Positions 31,774 to 43,022 of a stretch of 64,000 nucleotides of DNA are shown here, in pieces. Made by a program: the position numbers and the translations under genes. A model generated the notes under the pieces. The model saw nothing but the letters and a program-made list of their open reading frames with translations, did no database searches and was not told the origin of the DNA. The first letter of the stretch is position 1. Each line of letters begins with the position of its first letter. The DNA is from Cognatilysobacter xinjiangensis (GTDB lineage: Bacteria > Pseudomonadota > Gammaproteobacteria > Xanthomonadales > Xanthomonadaceae): the NCBI RefSeq assembly GCF_014651995.1, contig NZ_BMXY01000003.1:262085-326084 (forward strand), given 5' to 3'.

Positions 31774-34700
31774 TCAGGCCGCCGGCGGCTTCACGTCCCG
31801 ACGCAGCTTGCGCCGCATCCAGCCGCCGAGATCGTCGACGACGGTGTACGCCGCCGGGATGACGACGAGGCTCAGCGCGGTGGACGTGATCAGGCCGCCG
31901 ATCACCGCCATCGCCATCGGACGGCGGAAGCTCGAATCGCCGGACAGGCCGAGCGCGATCGGCAGCATGCCGGCGCCCATCGCGATGGTGGTCATGATCA
32001 CCGGCCGCGCGCGCTTGCGACAGGCGTCGACCAGCGCATCGTGCTGGCTCATGCCCTGTTCGTCCTCGGCGATCACCGCGTAGTCGACCAGCAGGATCGA
32101 GTTCTTGGTGGCGATGCCGATCAGCATCAGCAGGCCGATCAGCGCCGGCAGCGACAGCATGTTGTTGGTGAGCAGCAACGCGCCGAACGCACCGCCCGCG
32201 CACAGCGGCACCGCGGTGAGGATGGTGAGCGGCTGCAGCGCGTGGTTGAACAGCAGCAGCAGCACCATGTAGATGCAGGCGATGCCGGCGATCATCGCGA
32301 CGACGAAGCCGGTGAACAGCTCGACGAACACTTCCGCGTCGCCGGTATTGATGAAGCTCAGGCCGGCCGGCGGGTTCTTCACCGTCGGCAGCTGCTGCAC
32401 TTGCTGCATCACCTCGCCCAGCGGCCGCCCGTTGAGCTCCGCGGTGAACGTCACGTTGCGCTGGCGCTCGTAGCGCGAGATCACCGACGGACCGCTCCCG
32501 GGCACGATGTCGGCGACCGCCGCGAGCGGCACCGGCCCGTTGCGCCCCGGCACGCGCAGCTGCCCGATCAGCGCGGGATCGCGCAGCGTCTGCTGCGCGA
32601 AGCCGACGCGGATCGGGATCTGCCGCTCTGGCAGGTTGAGCTTGGCAAGGCGCTGCGTGTAGTCCCCGCTGGTGGCGATGCGCGCGGCCTCGGCGATGTC
32701 GGCGGTGGCGACGCCGAGGTCGGCCGCGCGCTGCGGGTCGGGCAGGATCTGGATTTCCGGCCGCAGCAGCGAGGCCGACGAGCTGATGCTGCCCAGCCCC
32801 TTGATGGTGTGCAGCTCGCGTTCCAGCGCGACCGCGGCCGTCTGCAACTGCTGCGGATCGTCGCCCGCCAGCACCAGCATCAGGTTCTCGCCCGGCTCGT
32901 TGGAGATGTAGGACAGGCGCACGCCGGGCAGGTCGGCCAGGCGCGTGCGTACCTCGCGCTCGAGCTGCTTCTGGTCGCGGTCGCGATCGCCCGCTTGGCC
33001 CCAGTCGAGCACCAGATTGGCCTTGCGCGGCTCGCCGACGCCGGTCTTGCCGGGATCGCCGACGTCCAGCACCGAACCCACCGTCGCATACACCTGCTTG
33101 AGCTCCGGGATCGACTTCAGCTTCGCGCGCGCCTGCTCGGTGAGCGCGACGGTCTCCTCCAGCCGCGTGCCCGGCGCGAGCTCGAGGCTGAGGTTGCTGC
33201 GGCCGATGTCGGTAAACGGAATGAAGGTGGTCGGGATCAGCGGCACCAGCAGGAGCGAGCCGACGAAGAACGCGGTCGCGATGCCCAAGGTCATCCAGCG
33301 ATGGCGCAGCGCCGCGTCGACGAGGCCGAGGTAGCGCCGCATCAGCGGGCCTTCCTTCTCCTCCTCGCCGTGCGACTTGAGCTGGTAGGCCGCGATCATC
33401 GGCGTCAAAAGGCGCGCGACCAGCAGCGAGAACAGCACGGCGGTCGCGGCCGTCCAGCCGAATTCGCGGAAGAACTTGCCGGCGATGCCGGGCATGAACG
33501 CGACCGGGATGAACACCGCGGCCAGCGTCATCGACGTCGCGATCACCGCGATGCCGATCTCGTCCGCGGCTTCGCGCGCGGCTTCCAGCGGCGTCTTGCC
33601 CATGCGCAGGTGGCGCACGATGTTCTCGATCTCGACGATCGCGTCGTCGACCAGGATGCCCACCACCACGCTCAGCGCCAGCAGCGTGATCATGTTGAGC
33701 GAGAAGCCCAGCCAGTACATCACCGCGAAGGTCGGGATGATCGACAGCGGCAGCGCGATCGCGGAGATCCACGTCGCGCGCCAGTCGCGCAGGAACAGCC
33801 AGACCACCGCGAGTGCGAGCAGCGCGCCCTCGAACAGCATCTCCATCGACGAGTGGTACGAGCGCTCGGTCTCGTCGACGGTGGAGGTCACCAGCTGGAA
33901 GGCGGTGCCGGGGTTCTGCTTCTGCAGCGTGTCGAGCGCGGCCTTCACTTCCTCGGCGACGGCGAGCTCGCTGGAGCCGCGCGTGCGCGAGATCGAGAAC
34001 GCCACCACCGGCTTGCCGTCGAGCAGCGCGACCTGCGTGGGGTCGGCGGTCGCGTCGGTGATGCGCGCGAGCGTGCCGAGGCGCACGCCGCGGCCGTCCG
34101 GCAGCGCGATCGCGAAATCCTCGAGCTGCTTCGCGTCCTGCACCGTGGCGATGGTGCGCAGCACCTGCTGGCCGCTGCCGAGTTCGGTGCGACCGCTCGG
34201 GCGCTCGACCTGCGTGCGCGCCAGCTGCTGGTTCACCGCGCCCGCGGTGATGCCGTAGGCCTGCAGCGCGTCGGGATCGAGGTCGATGCGCACCATGCGC
34301 TCGACGCCGCCCTGGCGCGACACCTGCGCCACGCCCGGCACGCCGAACAGCGCGCGGGTCACGTCGCGGTCGACGAACCACGAGAGCTCGTCCACGCCCA
34401 TGCGGTCGGAGGCCACCGCGTAGGTCATCAGCGCGCCGCCGATGGTGACCTTGGTGACCAGCGGCTCCTGCACGTCCTGCGGCAGGTCGGCGCGGATGCG
34501 GCTGACCGCGGCGCGGGTGTCGTCGAGCGCGCTGGCGAGGTCGGTCTCGAGCTGGAATTCGATCGCGGTGGTGCTCACGCCCTCGGTCACCGAGGAGGTG
34601 ACGCGCTTGACGCCGTCGAGCGTGGCGACCTGGTCCTCCACGCGCCGCGTGACCTCGGTCTCCAGCTGGCTCGGCGCCGCGCCCGGCTGGCTGATGGTGA

Positions 34701-34842
34701 CCACCACCATCGGGAAGCTGACGTCGGGAAAGCGCGCGACCGGCAGCTTCCAGAAACCCCAGAGGCCCGCCACGCACAGCACGAAGAAGATCATCAGCGC
34801 CGGCAGCGGCCGGCGGATGGCCCAGGCCGAGACGTTGATCAT
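31774..34842 (-). CDS. RND-family efflux pump, inner-membrane transporter (HAE1-like)
   Basis: A 1022-residue AcrB/MdtB-type trimeric proton antiporter. It has an N-terminal helix (RRPLPALMIFFVLCVAGLWGF), two large periplasmic loops (about 35-335 and 555-850) and twelve membrane helices. Seen: SVVVGILVDDAIVEIENIVRH in helix 4, with the paired Asp of the proton relay, and the repeated GIATKNSILLVDYA in the second half. It expels lipophilic compounds through an outer-membrane partner not present here. The start overlaps the adaptor stop by four bases. Confidence 0.95.
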   Translation of the reverse strand: MINVSAWAIRRPLPALMIFFVLCVAGLWGFWKLPVARFPDVSFPMVVVTISQPGAAPSQLETEVTRRVEDQVATLDGVKRVTSSVTEGVSTTAIEFQLETDLASALDDTRAAVSRIRADLPQDVQEPLVTKVTIGGALMTYAVASDRMGVDELSWFVDRDVTRALFGVPGVAQVSRQGGVERMVRIDLDPDALQAYGITAGAVNQQLARTQVERPSGRTELGSGQQVLRTIATVQDAKQLEDFAIALPDGRGVRLGTLARITDATADPTQVALLDGKPVVAFSISRTRGSSELAVAEEVKAALDTLQKQNPGTAFQLVTSTVDETERSYHSSMEMLFEGALLALAVVWLFLRDWRATWISAIALPLSIIPTFAVMYWLGFSLNMITLLALSVVVGILVDDAIVEIENIVRHLRMGKTPLEAAREAADEIGIAVIATSMTLAAVFIPVAFMPGIAGKFFREFGWTAATAVLFSLLVARLLTPMIAAYQLKSHGEEEKEGPLMRRYLGLVDAALRHRWMTLGIATAFFVGSLLLVPLIPTTFIPFTDIGRSNLSLELAPGTRLEETVALTEQARAKLKSIPELKQVYATVGSVLDVGDPGKTGVGEPRKANLVLDWGQAGDRDRDQKQLEREVRTRLADLPGVRLSYISNEPGENLMLVLAGDDPQQLQTAAVALERELHTIKGLGSISSSASLLRPEIQILPDPQRAADLGVATADIAEAARIATSGDYTQRLAKLNLPERQIPIRVGFAQQTLRDPALIGQLRVPGRNGPVPLAAVADIVPGSGPSVISRYERQRNVTFTAELNGRPLGEVMQQVQQLPTVKNPPAGLSFINTGDAEVFVELFTGFVVAMIAGIACIYMVLLLLFNHALQPLTILTAVPLCAGGAFGALLLTNNMLSLPALIGLLMLIGIATKNSILLVDYAVIAEDEQGMSQHDALVDACRKRARPVIMTTIAMGAGMLPIALGLSGDSSFRRPMAMAVIGGLITSTALSLVVIPAAYTVVDDLGGWMRRKLRRDVKPPAA

Positions 34843-35948
34843 CGGGTCGCGCCCGTGCCCGTTACCGCGGGGGCCGCGGCCGTCGCCGGCACCACGCGCA
34901 CCGGGTCGCCGTCGCCGAGGAAGCCGGCGCCCTGCTCGACCACCTGCGCGCCCGCCTGCAGGCCGCCGAGGATCTCGACCTTGCCGGCGGTCTCGGTGCC
35001 GGTGCGCACGCGCAGGCGGCGCGCGACGTTCTTGCCATCGACGGTGAACACATACGGGTTGCCGTCGCGCTGAACCACCGACGTCGCCGGCACCACCAGC
35101 GCGCGCGCCGCGCCGACCAGGATGCGGCCGGGCAGGTAGGCACCGGCGCGCAGGCCGTCGGGCTCGGGCAGGTCGGCATAGACCGTGGCGGTGCGGGTAT
35201 CGGCGTCGACGCCCGGCGGCACGGCACGCACCTCGCCTTCGACATCACCCCCGGATGGCGACCGGATCACCACCGGATCGCCGACGTTCACCGCCGACAG
35301 CTCCGCATCGGCGAGTTCGGCGCGCCATTCCAGCCGGCCGTCGCGGATCAGCCCGATCAGCTCGGTGCCGCCGGCGACGATCTGCCCGGGCTGCACGTTG
35401 CGCTTGCTGACGATGCCGTCGGCCGGCGCGCGCAGCTGCGCGTAGCTGCGGCGCAGGCGCGCGGCGTCCAGCGAGGCGCGGGCGGTGGCCACGCGCGCAT
35501 TGGCCTGGTCGCGCGCGGCACGCAGCTCGTCGACCTGCCCGGCCGAGATGTACTTCTCGCGCAGCAGCGGCTCGGCGCGGCGCAGGTTGGCCTGCGCCAG
35601 CGACGCGGCGGCCTGGGCCTCGCGATGGCTGGCCTCGGCCTGCTGCAGTTCGCTGTCGAGCGTGCGCGCGTCCAGCTCCAGCAGCACCTGACCCTGGCGC
35701 ACGAAGTCGCCGACGTCGACGTACAGCCCGGTGACCCGCAGCCCCGTCACCTCGACTCCGAGCTGCATCTCCTCGCGCGCGGCCACGGGGCCGGACACGC
35801 GGATCTCGCGCGGAATCTCCTCGACGCGCGCGGGCACCACCGTCACCGCCATCGCCGGCGAGGCCTCGGGGGCCGCTTCGTCCTTCTTCCCGCAGCCGGC
35901 GAGCGCGAGCCCGGCCACCACGAACGCCATCCAGTGCCGCTTGGTCAT
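34839..35948 (-). CDS. RND efflux adaptor lipoprotein
   Basis: A 369-residue periplasmic adaptor with lipobox LALAGC (Cys19). Seen: VSGPVAAREEMQLGVEVTG, the lipoyl half VDVGDFVRQGQVLLELD, a coiled coil (about 100-170), the second half LRAPADGIVSKRNVQPGQIV, beta-barrel and membrane-proximal domains, and an Ala-rich tail. First gene of the two-gene RND operon, with ATGA coupling to the pump. ATG 35948 is fixed by the signal peptide; the frame runs on further upstream. Confidence 0.93.
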   Translation of the reverse strand: MTKRHWMAFVVAGLALAGCGKKDEAAPEASPAMAVTVVPARVEEIPREIRVSGPVAAREEMQLGVEVTGLRVTGLYVDVGDFVRQGQVLLELDARTLDSELQQAEASHREAQAAASLAQANLRRAEPLLREKYISAGQVDELRAARDQANARVATARASLDAARLRRSYAQLRAPADGIVSKRNVQPGQIVAGGTELIGLIRDGRLEWRAELADAELSAVNVGDPVVIRSPSGGDVEGEVRAVPPGVDADTRTATVYADLPEPDGLRAGAYLPGRILVGAARALVVPATSVVQRDGNPYVFTVDGKNVARRLRVRTGTETAGKVEILGGLQAGAQVVEQGAGFLGDGDPVRVVPATAAAPAVTGTGATR

Positions 35949-36034
35949 CAGTCGAACCTTTGGGGCCTGCCGGCCCGATGGCCGACAAGGATACGGAGGG
36001 GTATGTCGAGGCGGCAGTAGGCCGTCGGGGGGCC

Positions 36035-36439
36035 TCAGGCCGCGCCGTTCCGGTACTGCAGCAGGTCCCAGCGGTTGCCGTAGAGATCCACGAACACCGC
36101 CACCGTGCCGTAGGGCTGCTCCACGGGCGGGCGGATGAACTCGACGCCGGCTGCGAGGAAGCGTTCGTAATCGCGCCGGAAGTCGTCCGTCTGCAGGAAC
36201 AGGAACACGCGGCCGCCGGTCTGGTCGCCGACGCGCGCGGCCTGCTCGGGCGTCGACGCGCGGGCGAGCAGCAGCGTGGCGCCGGTCGCGCCCGGCGGCG
36301 CGATGACCACCCATCGCTTGTCCTGCTCGGGCTGGTAGGTGTCCTCGACCAGTTCGAAGCCGAGCCGGCCGACATAGAACTCGAGCGCCTCGTCGTAATC
36401 GCGCACGACGAGTGCGACATGCGCGATCGACTGGCGCAT
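36035..36439 (-). CDS. VOC-family protein, lactoylglutathione-lyase-like
   Basis: A 134-residue VOC protein: IAHVALVVRDYDEALEFYVG with the metal-ligand His, and GTVAVFVDLYGNRWDLLQY at the end. This arrangement is common in proteins annotated as glyoxalases of unknown substrate. Its ATG shares a base with the TatD stop (TGATG), indicating coupled translation. Confidence 0.88.
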   Translation of the reverse strand: MRQSIAHVALVVRDYDEALEFYVGRLGFELVEDTYQPEQDKRWVVIAPPGATGATLLLARASTPEQAARVGDQTGGRVFLFLQTDDFRRDYERFLAAGVEFIRPPVEQPYGTVAVFVDLYGNRWDLLQYRNGAA

Positions 36440-37263
36440 CAGCCGGCCGCCGGCAGCCGGAAGAACGCGCGCGCCGTCGCCGTGCTGGCCGCGGCGGCCG
36501 CCTCGACGGTCTCGCCGCGATCGCGCGCCAGTTCCTCGACGATGTGCGCGAGGAAGGCGGGCTCGTTGCGGCGGTCCTTGGGCGTCGGCTTCAGCGTGCG
36601 GGGCAGCAGGTAGGGCGCGTCGGTCTCGATCATCAGCCGGTTCGCCGGGATGTGCGGCACGATCTCGCGCAGGTGCTGGCCGCGGCGCTCGTCGCAGAGC
36701 CAGCCGGTGATGCCGATGTGCCAGTCGCGGTCGAGGTAGGCGAAGGCCTCCTCGCGCGTGCCGGTGAAGCAGTGCACCACCGCCGGCCCGAGCCGGCCCT
36801 CGAAGTTCTTCATGATCGCGACGAAGTCGTCGTGCGCATCGCGCTGGTGCAGGAACAAGGGCTTGCCGGTGTCGACGGCCGTCTGCAGTTGCATCTCGAA
36901 CGCGCGCCGCTGCGCCGGGCGCGGCGAGAAGTCGCGGAAGTAGTCCAGCCCGCATTCGCCGACGGCGACCACTTCGTCGTGCGCGAGCAGCGCGCGCATC
37001 TCGGCATCGCATTCGGCGGTGTACTCGACCGCGTGGTGCGGATGCACGCCCGCCGTCGCGAACAGCACGCCCGGATGCGACTGCGCGAGTTCCAGCGCCT
37101 TCGGCGAATGCTCGCGGCTCGCGCCGGTCACCACCATCTGCGCGACGCCGGCCGCGCGTGCGCGCGCCAGCACCTCGTCGCGATCGCGGTCGAAGGACTC
37201 GTGGGTGAGGTTGGCGCCGATGTCGAGGAGCTGCACGGGTCGGGCTCGCGGAACGGGCCGCAT
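36439..37263 (-). CDS. TatD-family metal-dependent DNase
   Basis: A 274-residue TIM-barrel hydrolase of the amidohydrolase superfamily: DIGANLTHESF, GVHPHHA, VGECGLDYFRD, LHQRDAHDDF, VHCFTGTREEA and ETDAPYLLPR. TatD proteins are 3'-5' exonucleases acting on damaged DNA. ATG 37263 is used here; GTG 37236 (VQLLDIGANL) aligns better with relatives and is a real alternative. The frame continues far upstream, but only as antisense of hrpB. Confidence 0.92.
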   Translation of the reverse strand: MRPVPRARPVQLLDIGANLTHESFDRDRDEVLARARAAGVAQMVVTGASREHSPKALELAQSHPGVLFATAGVHPHHAVEYTAECDAEMRALLAHDEVVAVGECGLDYFRDFSPRPAQRRAFEMQLQTAVDTGKPLFLHQRDAHDDFVAIMKNFEGRLGPAVVHCFTGTREEAFAYLDRDWHIGITGWLCDERRGQHLREIVPHIPANRLMIETDAPYLLPRTLKPTPKDRRNEPAFLAHIVEELARDRGETVEAAAAASTATARAFFRLPAAG

Positions 37264-37368
37264 AGGATAGCGACGCGCCGCGACGCAACGCCGGGTGCAA
37301 GCGGCCTCGCGCCGCCGATCGTCGTCGACGTTTCCGCCTTGGCAGCGCTCGCACGCGGTTGAGCCGCG

Positions 37369-39903
37369 ATGGCGGCCCTCTATGCTTGTCGCGTGAATCG
37401 GCCCGCGTTCCCCATCGACCCCCTGCTGCCGCGCATCCGCGAGTCGCTCGCCGCGCATCCGCGCCTGGTGCTGGAGGCGCCGCCCGGCGCCGGCAAGACC
37501 ACGCAGGTGCCGCCGGCGCTGCTGGATGCGCCGTGGCTGGACGGACGGAAGATCCTGATGCTGGAACCGCGCCGCGTGGCCGCGCGCGCGGCGGCCACGT
37601 TCATGGCGAAGAGCCGCGGCGAGGAGGTCGGCCGCACGGTCGGCTACCGCATCCGCTTCGAGAACCGCGTCTGCGCCGACACGCGCATCGAGGTCGTCAC
37701 CGAAGGCATCCTCACCCGCATGCTGCAGGACGATCCGATGCTCGAGGGCATCGGCGCGATCCTGTTCGACGAGTTCCACGAGCGCCACATGGCCGCCGAC
37801 CTCGGCCTCGCGCTCGCGCTCGACGTGCAGGCGCAGCTGCGCGAGGACCTGCGCATCGTGGTGATGAGCGCCACGCTCGACGGCGAACGGCTCGCGCAGT
37901 TCCTCGACGCGCCGCGTCTGTCGAGCGAAGGGCGCAGCTATCCCGTCGACATCGCGCATTTCCCCGCGCGTCGCGACGAGAAGACCGAGCACCAGGTGCG
38001 CCGCGCGATCGATCACGCGATCGCCGCGCATCCGGGCGACGTGCTGGTGTTCCTGCCCGGCCAGCGCGAAATCTCCCGCGTCCAGCAACTCGTCGAGCAC
38101 GTCGACGCCGAGGTGCTCGCGCTGCACGGCGAATTGCCCGTCGAACAGCAGTCGCGCGTGCTGCAGCCCGCGCCCGATGCGCGGCGTCGCGTGGTGCTCG
38201 CCACCAACGTCGCCGAATCCAGCGTCACCCTGCCCGGCGTGCGCGTGGTGATCGACACCGGCCTCGCGCGCGAGCCCCGCTTCGATCCGGTGAGCGGGTT
38301 TTCGCGGCTGGACGTGGTGCCGATCGCGCAGGCCTCGGCCGATCAGCGCGCGGGTCGTGCCGGCCGCGTCGCCGACGGCTGGGCGTACCGCCTGTGGCCG
38401 CAGTCGCAACGGCTGGAGCCGCAGCGCAGGCCGGAGATCGCGCAGGTCGACCTGTCCGGCCTCGCGCTCGAACTCGCGCTCTGGGGCGGCAGCGACCTGC
38501 GCTTTCCCGACGCGCCGCCGACGGGCGCGTTCAACGCCGCACGCGACCTGCTGCAACGCCTGGGCGCGCTCGACGGCGCGACGGTCACGTCGCTCGGCAA
38601 ACGCATGCTCGCGCTGGGCACGCATCCACGCCTGGCGGCGATGCTGCTCGCACCCGCGGATGCGCGCGAGCAGGCGCTGGCCTGCGACCTCGCCGCGCTG
38701 ATCGAAGCGCGCGATCCGCTGCGCGCCGCGCCGGGCCGCCCACGCAGCGACGCGCTCGCCGATCGCTGGCAGGCCCTCGCCGCGTTCCGCGCAGGACGCG
38801 TGCCCCCCGAGGCCTCGCGCAGCGCGCTCGCGCAGATCGACCAGGCCGCGAAGCAGTGGCGCCGACGCCTGCGGCTCGACGCCGCGCCGCCGTCGCACGC
38901 CCCGCCGCATGCGCTCGGCGACGTGCTGCTGCACGCCTTCCCCGACCGCATCGCGCGCCGCCATCCGGTCGACGCGCTGCGCTACCAGCTCGCCAGCGGT
39001 CGCACCGTGCGCCTGTTCGACGACTCGCTGCTGCGCGGCGAGCCGTGGCTGGTCGTCAACGAACTGCGCGACGAGATGCGCGACGCGCGCATCCTGCAGG
39101 CCGCGCCGCTCGACGAGGCGCGGCTGGAGCGCGACTTCCCGCAGCGCTTCGTGAACGAGGATCGCGTGGTCTGGGACATGGACGCGCGCGCGATCAGCGC
39201 GGTGCGCGAGCGGCGTTTCGATCGCATCGTGCTGGAGTCGAAGCCGCTGCCGAAGCCCGACCCGTCGCGCTATGCCGACGCGCTCGTCGATGCCGTGCGC
39301 CAGCTCGGCCTCGATGCGCTGCCCTGGACCGATTCGCTGCGCCAGTGGCGCGATCGCGTGCGCGGCCTGCGTGCGTGGATGCCCGAGCTCGCCGATGCAT
39401 TGCCGGACCTGTCCGACGGTGCACTGCTGGCGACGCTCGATACCTGGCTCAAGCCCGCGCTGTCGGGCAAGACGCGGCTCGATGCGCTGGGCGAGCAGGA
39501 GCTCGGCGAGGCGCTGAAGTCGAACGTCGACTGGGCCACGCGCCAGCGCGTCGACGCGCTCGCGCCACTGCGCATCGCCGTGCCGTCCGGCATGGAGCGC
39601 GCGATTGCCTATGCGACGGATGCGGACGGCACGCCGCAGTCCCCGGTGCTCGCAGTGAAGCTGCAGGAACTGTTCGGCCTCGCCGATACGCCGCGCATCG
39701 CCGATGGGCGCGTGCCGCTCACGCTGCACCTGCTGTCGCCCGCAGGCCGCCCGCTGCAGGTCACGCAGGACCTGCGCGGCTTCTGGGAACGCACGTACCC
39801 GGAAGTGAAGAAGGAAATGAAGGGCCGCTACCCCAAGCATCCCTGGCCCGACGATCCGTGGACCGCGACCGCCACGCATCGCGCCAAGCCGCGCGGCACC
39901 TGA
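37369..39903 (+). CDS. hrpB: ATP-dependent helicase HrpB
   Basis: An 844-residue DExH-box (DEAH/RHA) helicase: Walker A PPGAGKTTQVPPA, EPRRVAAR, DEFHERH, MSATLDGE, FLPGQREI, NVAESSVTLPGV and QRAGRAGRV, followed by the HA2 region and the long C-terminal HrpB domain ending in KGRYPKHPWPDDPW. The role of HrpB in bacteria is poorly defined. It is divergent from tatD with 105 bases between. The start could instead be GTG 37393 (VNRPAFPI). Confidence 0.95.
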   Translation: MAALYACRVNRPAFPIDPLLPRIRESLAAHPRLVLEAPPGAGKTTQVPPALLDAPWLDGRKILMLEPRRVAARAAATFMAKSRGEEVGRTVGYRIRFENRVCADTRIEVVTEGILTRMLQDDPMLEGIGAILFDEFHERHMAADLGLALALDVQAQLREDLRIVVMSATLDGERLAQFLDAPRLSSEGRSYPVDIAHFPARRDEKTEHQVRRAIDHAIAAHPGDVLVFLPGQREISRVQQLVEHVDAEVLALHGELPVEQQSRVLQPAPDARRRVVLATNVAESSVTLPGVRVVIDTGLAREPRFDPVSGFSRLDVVPIAQASADQRAGRAGRVADGWAYRLWPQSQRLEPQRRPEIAQVDLSGLALELALWGGSDLRFPDAPPTGAFNAARDLLQRLGALDGATVTSLGKRMLALGTHPRLAAMLLAPADAREQALACDLAALIEARDPLRAAPGRPRSDALADRWQALAAFRAGRVPPEASRSALAQIDQAAKQWRRRLRLDAAPPSHAPPHALGDVLLHAFPDRIARRHPVDALRYQLASGRTVRLFDDSLLRGEPWLVVNELRDEMRDARILQAAPLDEARLERDFPQRFVNEDRVVWDMDARAISAVRERRFDRIVLESKPLPKPDPSRYADALVDAVRQLGLDALPWTDSLRQWRDRVRGLRAWMPELADALPDLSDGALLATLDTWLKPALSGKTRLDALGEQELGEALKSNVDWATRQRVDALAPLRIAVPSGMERAIAYATDADGTPQSPVLAVKLQELFGLADTPRIADGRVPLTLHLLSPAGRPLQVTQDLRGFWERTYPEVKKEMKGRYPKHPWPDDPWTATATHRAKPRGT

Positions 39904-40006
39904 GCTCGCGCGCAGCAAGCGGCCATTCAGCCGACGGCGCCGTCTCTCACGCCGCATCGACGATAGCGGCGGGACATTGAGCGCCGATCAACGAAGGACT
40001 TCGACG

Positions 40007-40429
40007 ATGAACAGGCTGGATTCTCTGTCCGAACGCGCTCTCGACCTGGCCGGCCATGCGGGCGATTCGCTCCGCAGCCTCGCGCCGAAGGCGTCGACCC
40101 TGCTCAACAGCGGCATGAAGCTCGGCGCCGCGCGCGCCGGTGCGCGTGCCGGCCTCGCGGTGGTGCGCCGCAATCCCGTCATCGCGGTCGCCACGCTCGC
40201 CGGCGCCGGCCTGCTCTGGTACGCCGCGCGCCGCCGCGCCCAGCGCGCCGAGAACGGCAACGGCGAGGGCGAAACCATCGAGGGCAGCGCGCGCCGCATC
40301 GAGACGCGCAGTGCCGACAAGAGCGGCGGGCGCAGCGCGTCGCGTCGCAACAGCAGCGGCACCACCACGCGTCGCAGCGGCAGCGGCAGCCGTTCGCGTG
40401 CCACGCGCGAGTCGCGCACGCAGCACTGA
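40007..40429 (+). CDS. Conserved hypothetical protein with basic Ser/Arg tail
   Basis: A 140-residue protein: an amphipathic N-terminal half (LDSLSERALDLAGHAGDSLR), one hydrophobic segment about 60-75 (VIAVATLAGAGLLWYAA), then a disordered, very basic tail of SRRNSSGTTTRRSGSGS type. It may be a membrane-tethered nucleic-acid- or phospholipid-binding protein, but no family function is known to me. GAAGGAC precedes ATG 40007, and a strong terminator follows. Confidence 0.72.
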   Translation: MNRLDSLSERALDLAGHAGDSLRSLAPKASTLLNSGMKLGAARAGARAGLAVVRRNPVIAVATLAGAGLLWYAARRRAQRAENGNGEGETIEGSARRIETRSADKSGGRSASRRNSSGTTTRRSGSGSRSRATRESRTQH

Positions 40430-40460
40430 GTTCGACGGGAAGGTCGGCCCGGGCCGACCC

Positions 40461-40491
40461 GACGATGCCGCCGGTTTCCGGCGGCATCGTC
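40461..40491 (+). terminator. Rho-independent terminator
   Basis: A 14-bp stem GACGATGCCGCCGG / CCGGCGGCATCGTC with a TTT loop followed by GTTTC. A second small palindrome (GGTCGGCCCGGGCCGACC) lies just before it. The next 218 bases to the kinase gene hold nothing recognisable. Confidence 0.75.
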
Positions 40492-40709
40492 GTTTCTGCA
40501 GCCCGAAACCCTTCGCGAGGTTGCGGTTGCCGTCATTCGGATCGCAGCCCGTGACGCATCGGCCGCGCGACGACTACCGAAGTAAGCCCGCGAGGCCGGC
40601 CGACGACGCAGTCGCGCACCATGCACCGAGCTCCGGTGCACGCACGCCGCCGCGCGATCGCAGTGGAGTGTCAATGAACCGCGGCGCCGCGCACGGCGGC
40701 GACCGCGGC

Positions 40710-41789
<1,080 letters not shown>

Positions 41790-41907
41790 TCGTCCTCTCG
41801 TGCGCGCCGATCCGTGGCGCATTCAGGAAGCGCCGACGTTATCAGACGGGCTCGTTTTATGCCGTGCGCCCTATTCAGGTTGAGTGAACGATTCACTCGC
41901 GTCGACG

Positions 41908-42444
41908 TCACGCAAGGCGGCGCCATTCGCCTGGCGCGAGGGTATCCAGCGCGTGCGCACCGATGGCCACGCGCACCAGTCGCAACGTCGGCAGGCCGAC
42001 CGCGGCGGTCATGCGCCGCACCTGGCGGTTGCGGCCTTCGGTGATCGTGATCTCGAGCCACGCGTCTGGCACCGTCTTGCGAAAGCGCACCGGCGGATCG
42101 CGCGGCCACAGCGCCGGCGCGTCGATGCGCTGCACGCGCGCCGGGCGTGTCGGGCCGTCGTTGAGCTCGACGCCACGGCGCAGCGCGTCGAGCTGCGCCG
42201 GCTGCGGTTCGCCCTCGACCTGCACCCAGTAGGTCTTGGGCTGCTTGTGGCGCGGATCGGTGAGCCGGTGCGCGAGCCCGCCGTCGTCGGTGAGCAGCAG
42301 CAGGCCCTCGCTGTCGTAATCGAGCCGCCCCGCCGCGTACACGCCGGGTGGCAGGCCCAAGCCGGCGAGCGTCGGACGCGGCGGCGTGCTGCGATCGGTG
42401 AACTGGCAGAGCACGCCGTAGGGCTTGTTGAAGGCGATCAGCAC
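41908..42444 (-). CDS. rluE: 23S rRNA pseudouridine(2457) synthase RluE-like
   Basis: A 178-residue RsuA/RluB/E/F-family pseudouridine synthase without an S4 domain, as in RluE. Seen: [11 protein letters not shown], catalytic Asp in [25 protein letters not shown] and [12 protein letters not shown]. RluE modifies U2457 of 23S rRNA. The start is GTG 42444, with GAAGG six bases upstream, and it overlaps the preceding membrane-protein gene by 7 bases. Confidence 0.9.
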   Translation of the reverse strand: MLIAFNKPYGVLCQFTDRSTPPRPTLAGLGLPPGVYAAGRLDYDSEGLLLLTDDGGLAHRLTDPRHKQPKTYWVQVEGEPQPAQLDALRRGVELNDGPTRPARVQRIDAPALWPRDPPVRFRKTVPDAWLEITITEGRNRQVRRMTAAVGLPTLRLVRVAIGAHALDTLAPGEWRRLA

Positions 42445-43022
42445 GACGCGCCTTCGCGCCGGTTGCGGCGCCAGACCGAGGCGCCCGCGACCGCGTACAG
42501 CAGCGCCATCGCGGTGGGGATGGCAACGTTCGCCGCAGCTGGCGCGAGCGCCTGCAGTGCCGCCCCGACGACCGCGCCGGCGACACCCGATGCGTAATAG
42601 GCCGGCGCGCGATAGAGCCAACCGTACGGCAGGAAGTGCGCGCCGAGCATGGCGGCGAGCGCGAAGGCCACGAGGCGCACTTCCATCGCCAGCAACGCGA
42701 TAACCAGCGGCCAGCCGAGCAGTTGCCCGACGGTGATCGCGCCGACGATGCCACGCAACTCGCTGCCGCGCGCGGCGAGGTCGCCGCCGAGCGCGCGGTT
42801 GAGCAGGTAGCCGGCCGGGTAGCCCAGCGCGCCGGCGATCACGAAGAACAGCGCGAGCGTGGCGGGATCGAGCCCGGCGAACGCGGCCACGCCCGCCATC
42901 GCGGCCCAGAACGGCACCGCCGCGAGCGTCATGCCGACGCCGCGGCGGGTGATGCGCACCAGCTTCCAGCGCGCCGCGCCCAGCGGCGCGGCGTCCACCC
43001 AGGCCGGTACGCCGTCAGGCAC
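42438..43022 (-). CDS. Integral membrane protein, DUF7010-like
   Basis: A 194-residue protein with about five to six membrane helices and the pattern [19 protein letters not shown] and [21 protein letters not shown], which I associate with the DUF7010 family; function unknown. The start GTG 43022 overlaps the methyltransferase stop by 8 bases, and its stop overlaps rluE by 7, so the three genes form a tightly packed transcript. Confidence 0.75.
   Translation of the reverse strand: MPDGVPAWVDAAPLGAARWKLVRITRRGVGMTLAAVPFWAAMAGVAAFAGLDPATLALFFVIAGALGYPAGYLLNRALGGDLAARGSELRGIVGAITVGQLLGWPLVIALLAMEVRLVAFALAAMLGAHFLPYGWLYRAPAYYASGVAGAVVGAALQALAPAAANVAIPTAMALLYAVAGASVWRRNRREGASC

Noticed and set aside
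31753-35073. 1106-codon plus-strand frame across the RND pump
   Set aside because: Antisense of an RND protein with complete family features.
37264-39957. N-terminal extension of TatD on the minus strand, making 1172 residues
   Set aside because: The extra part is exactly antisense to hrpB; TatD homologues start near 37236-37263.
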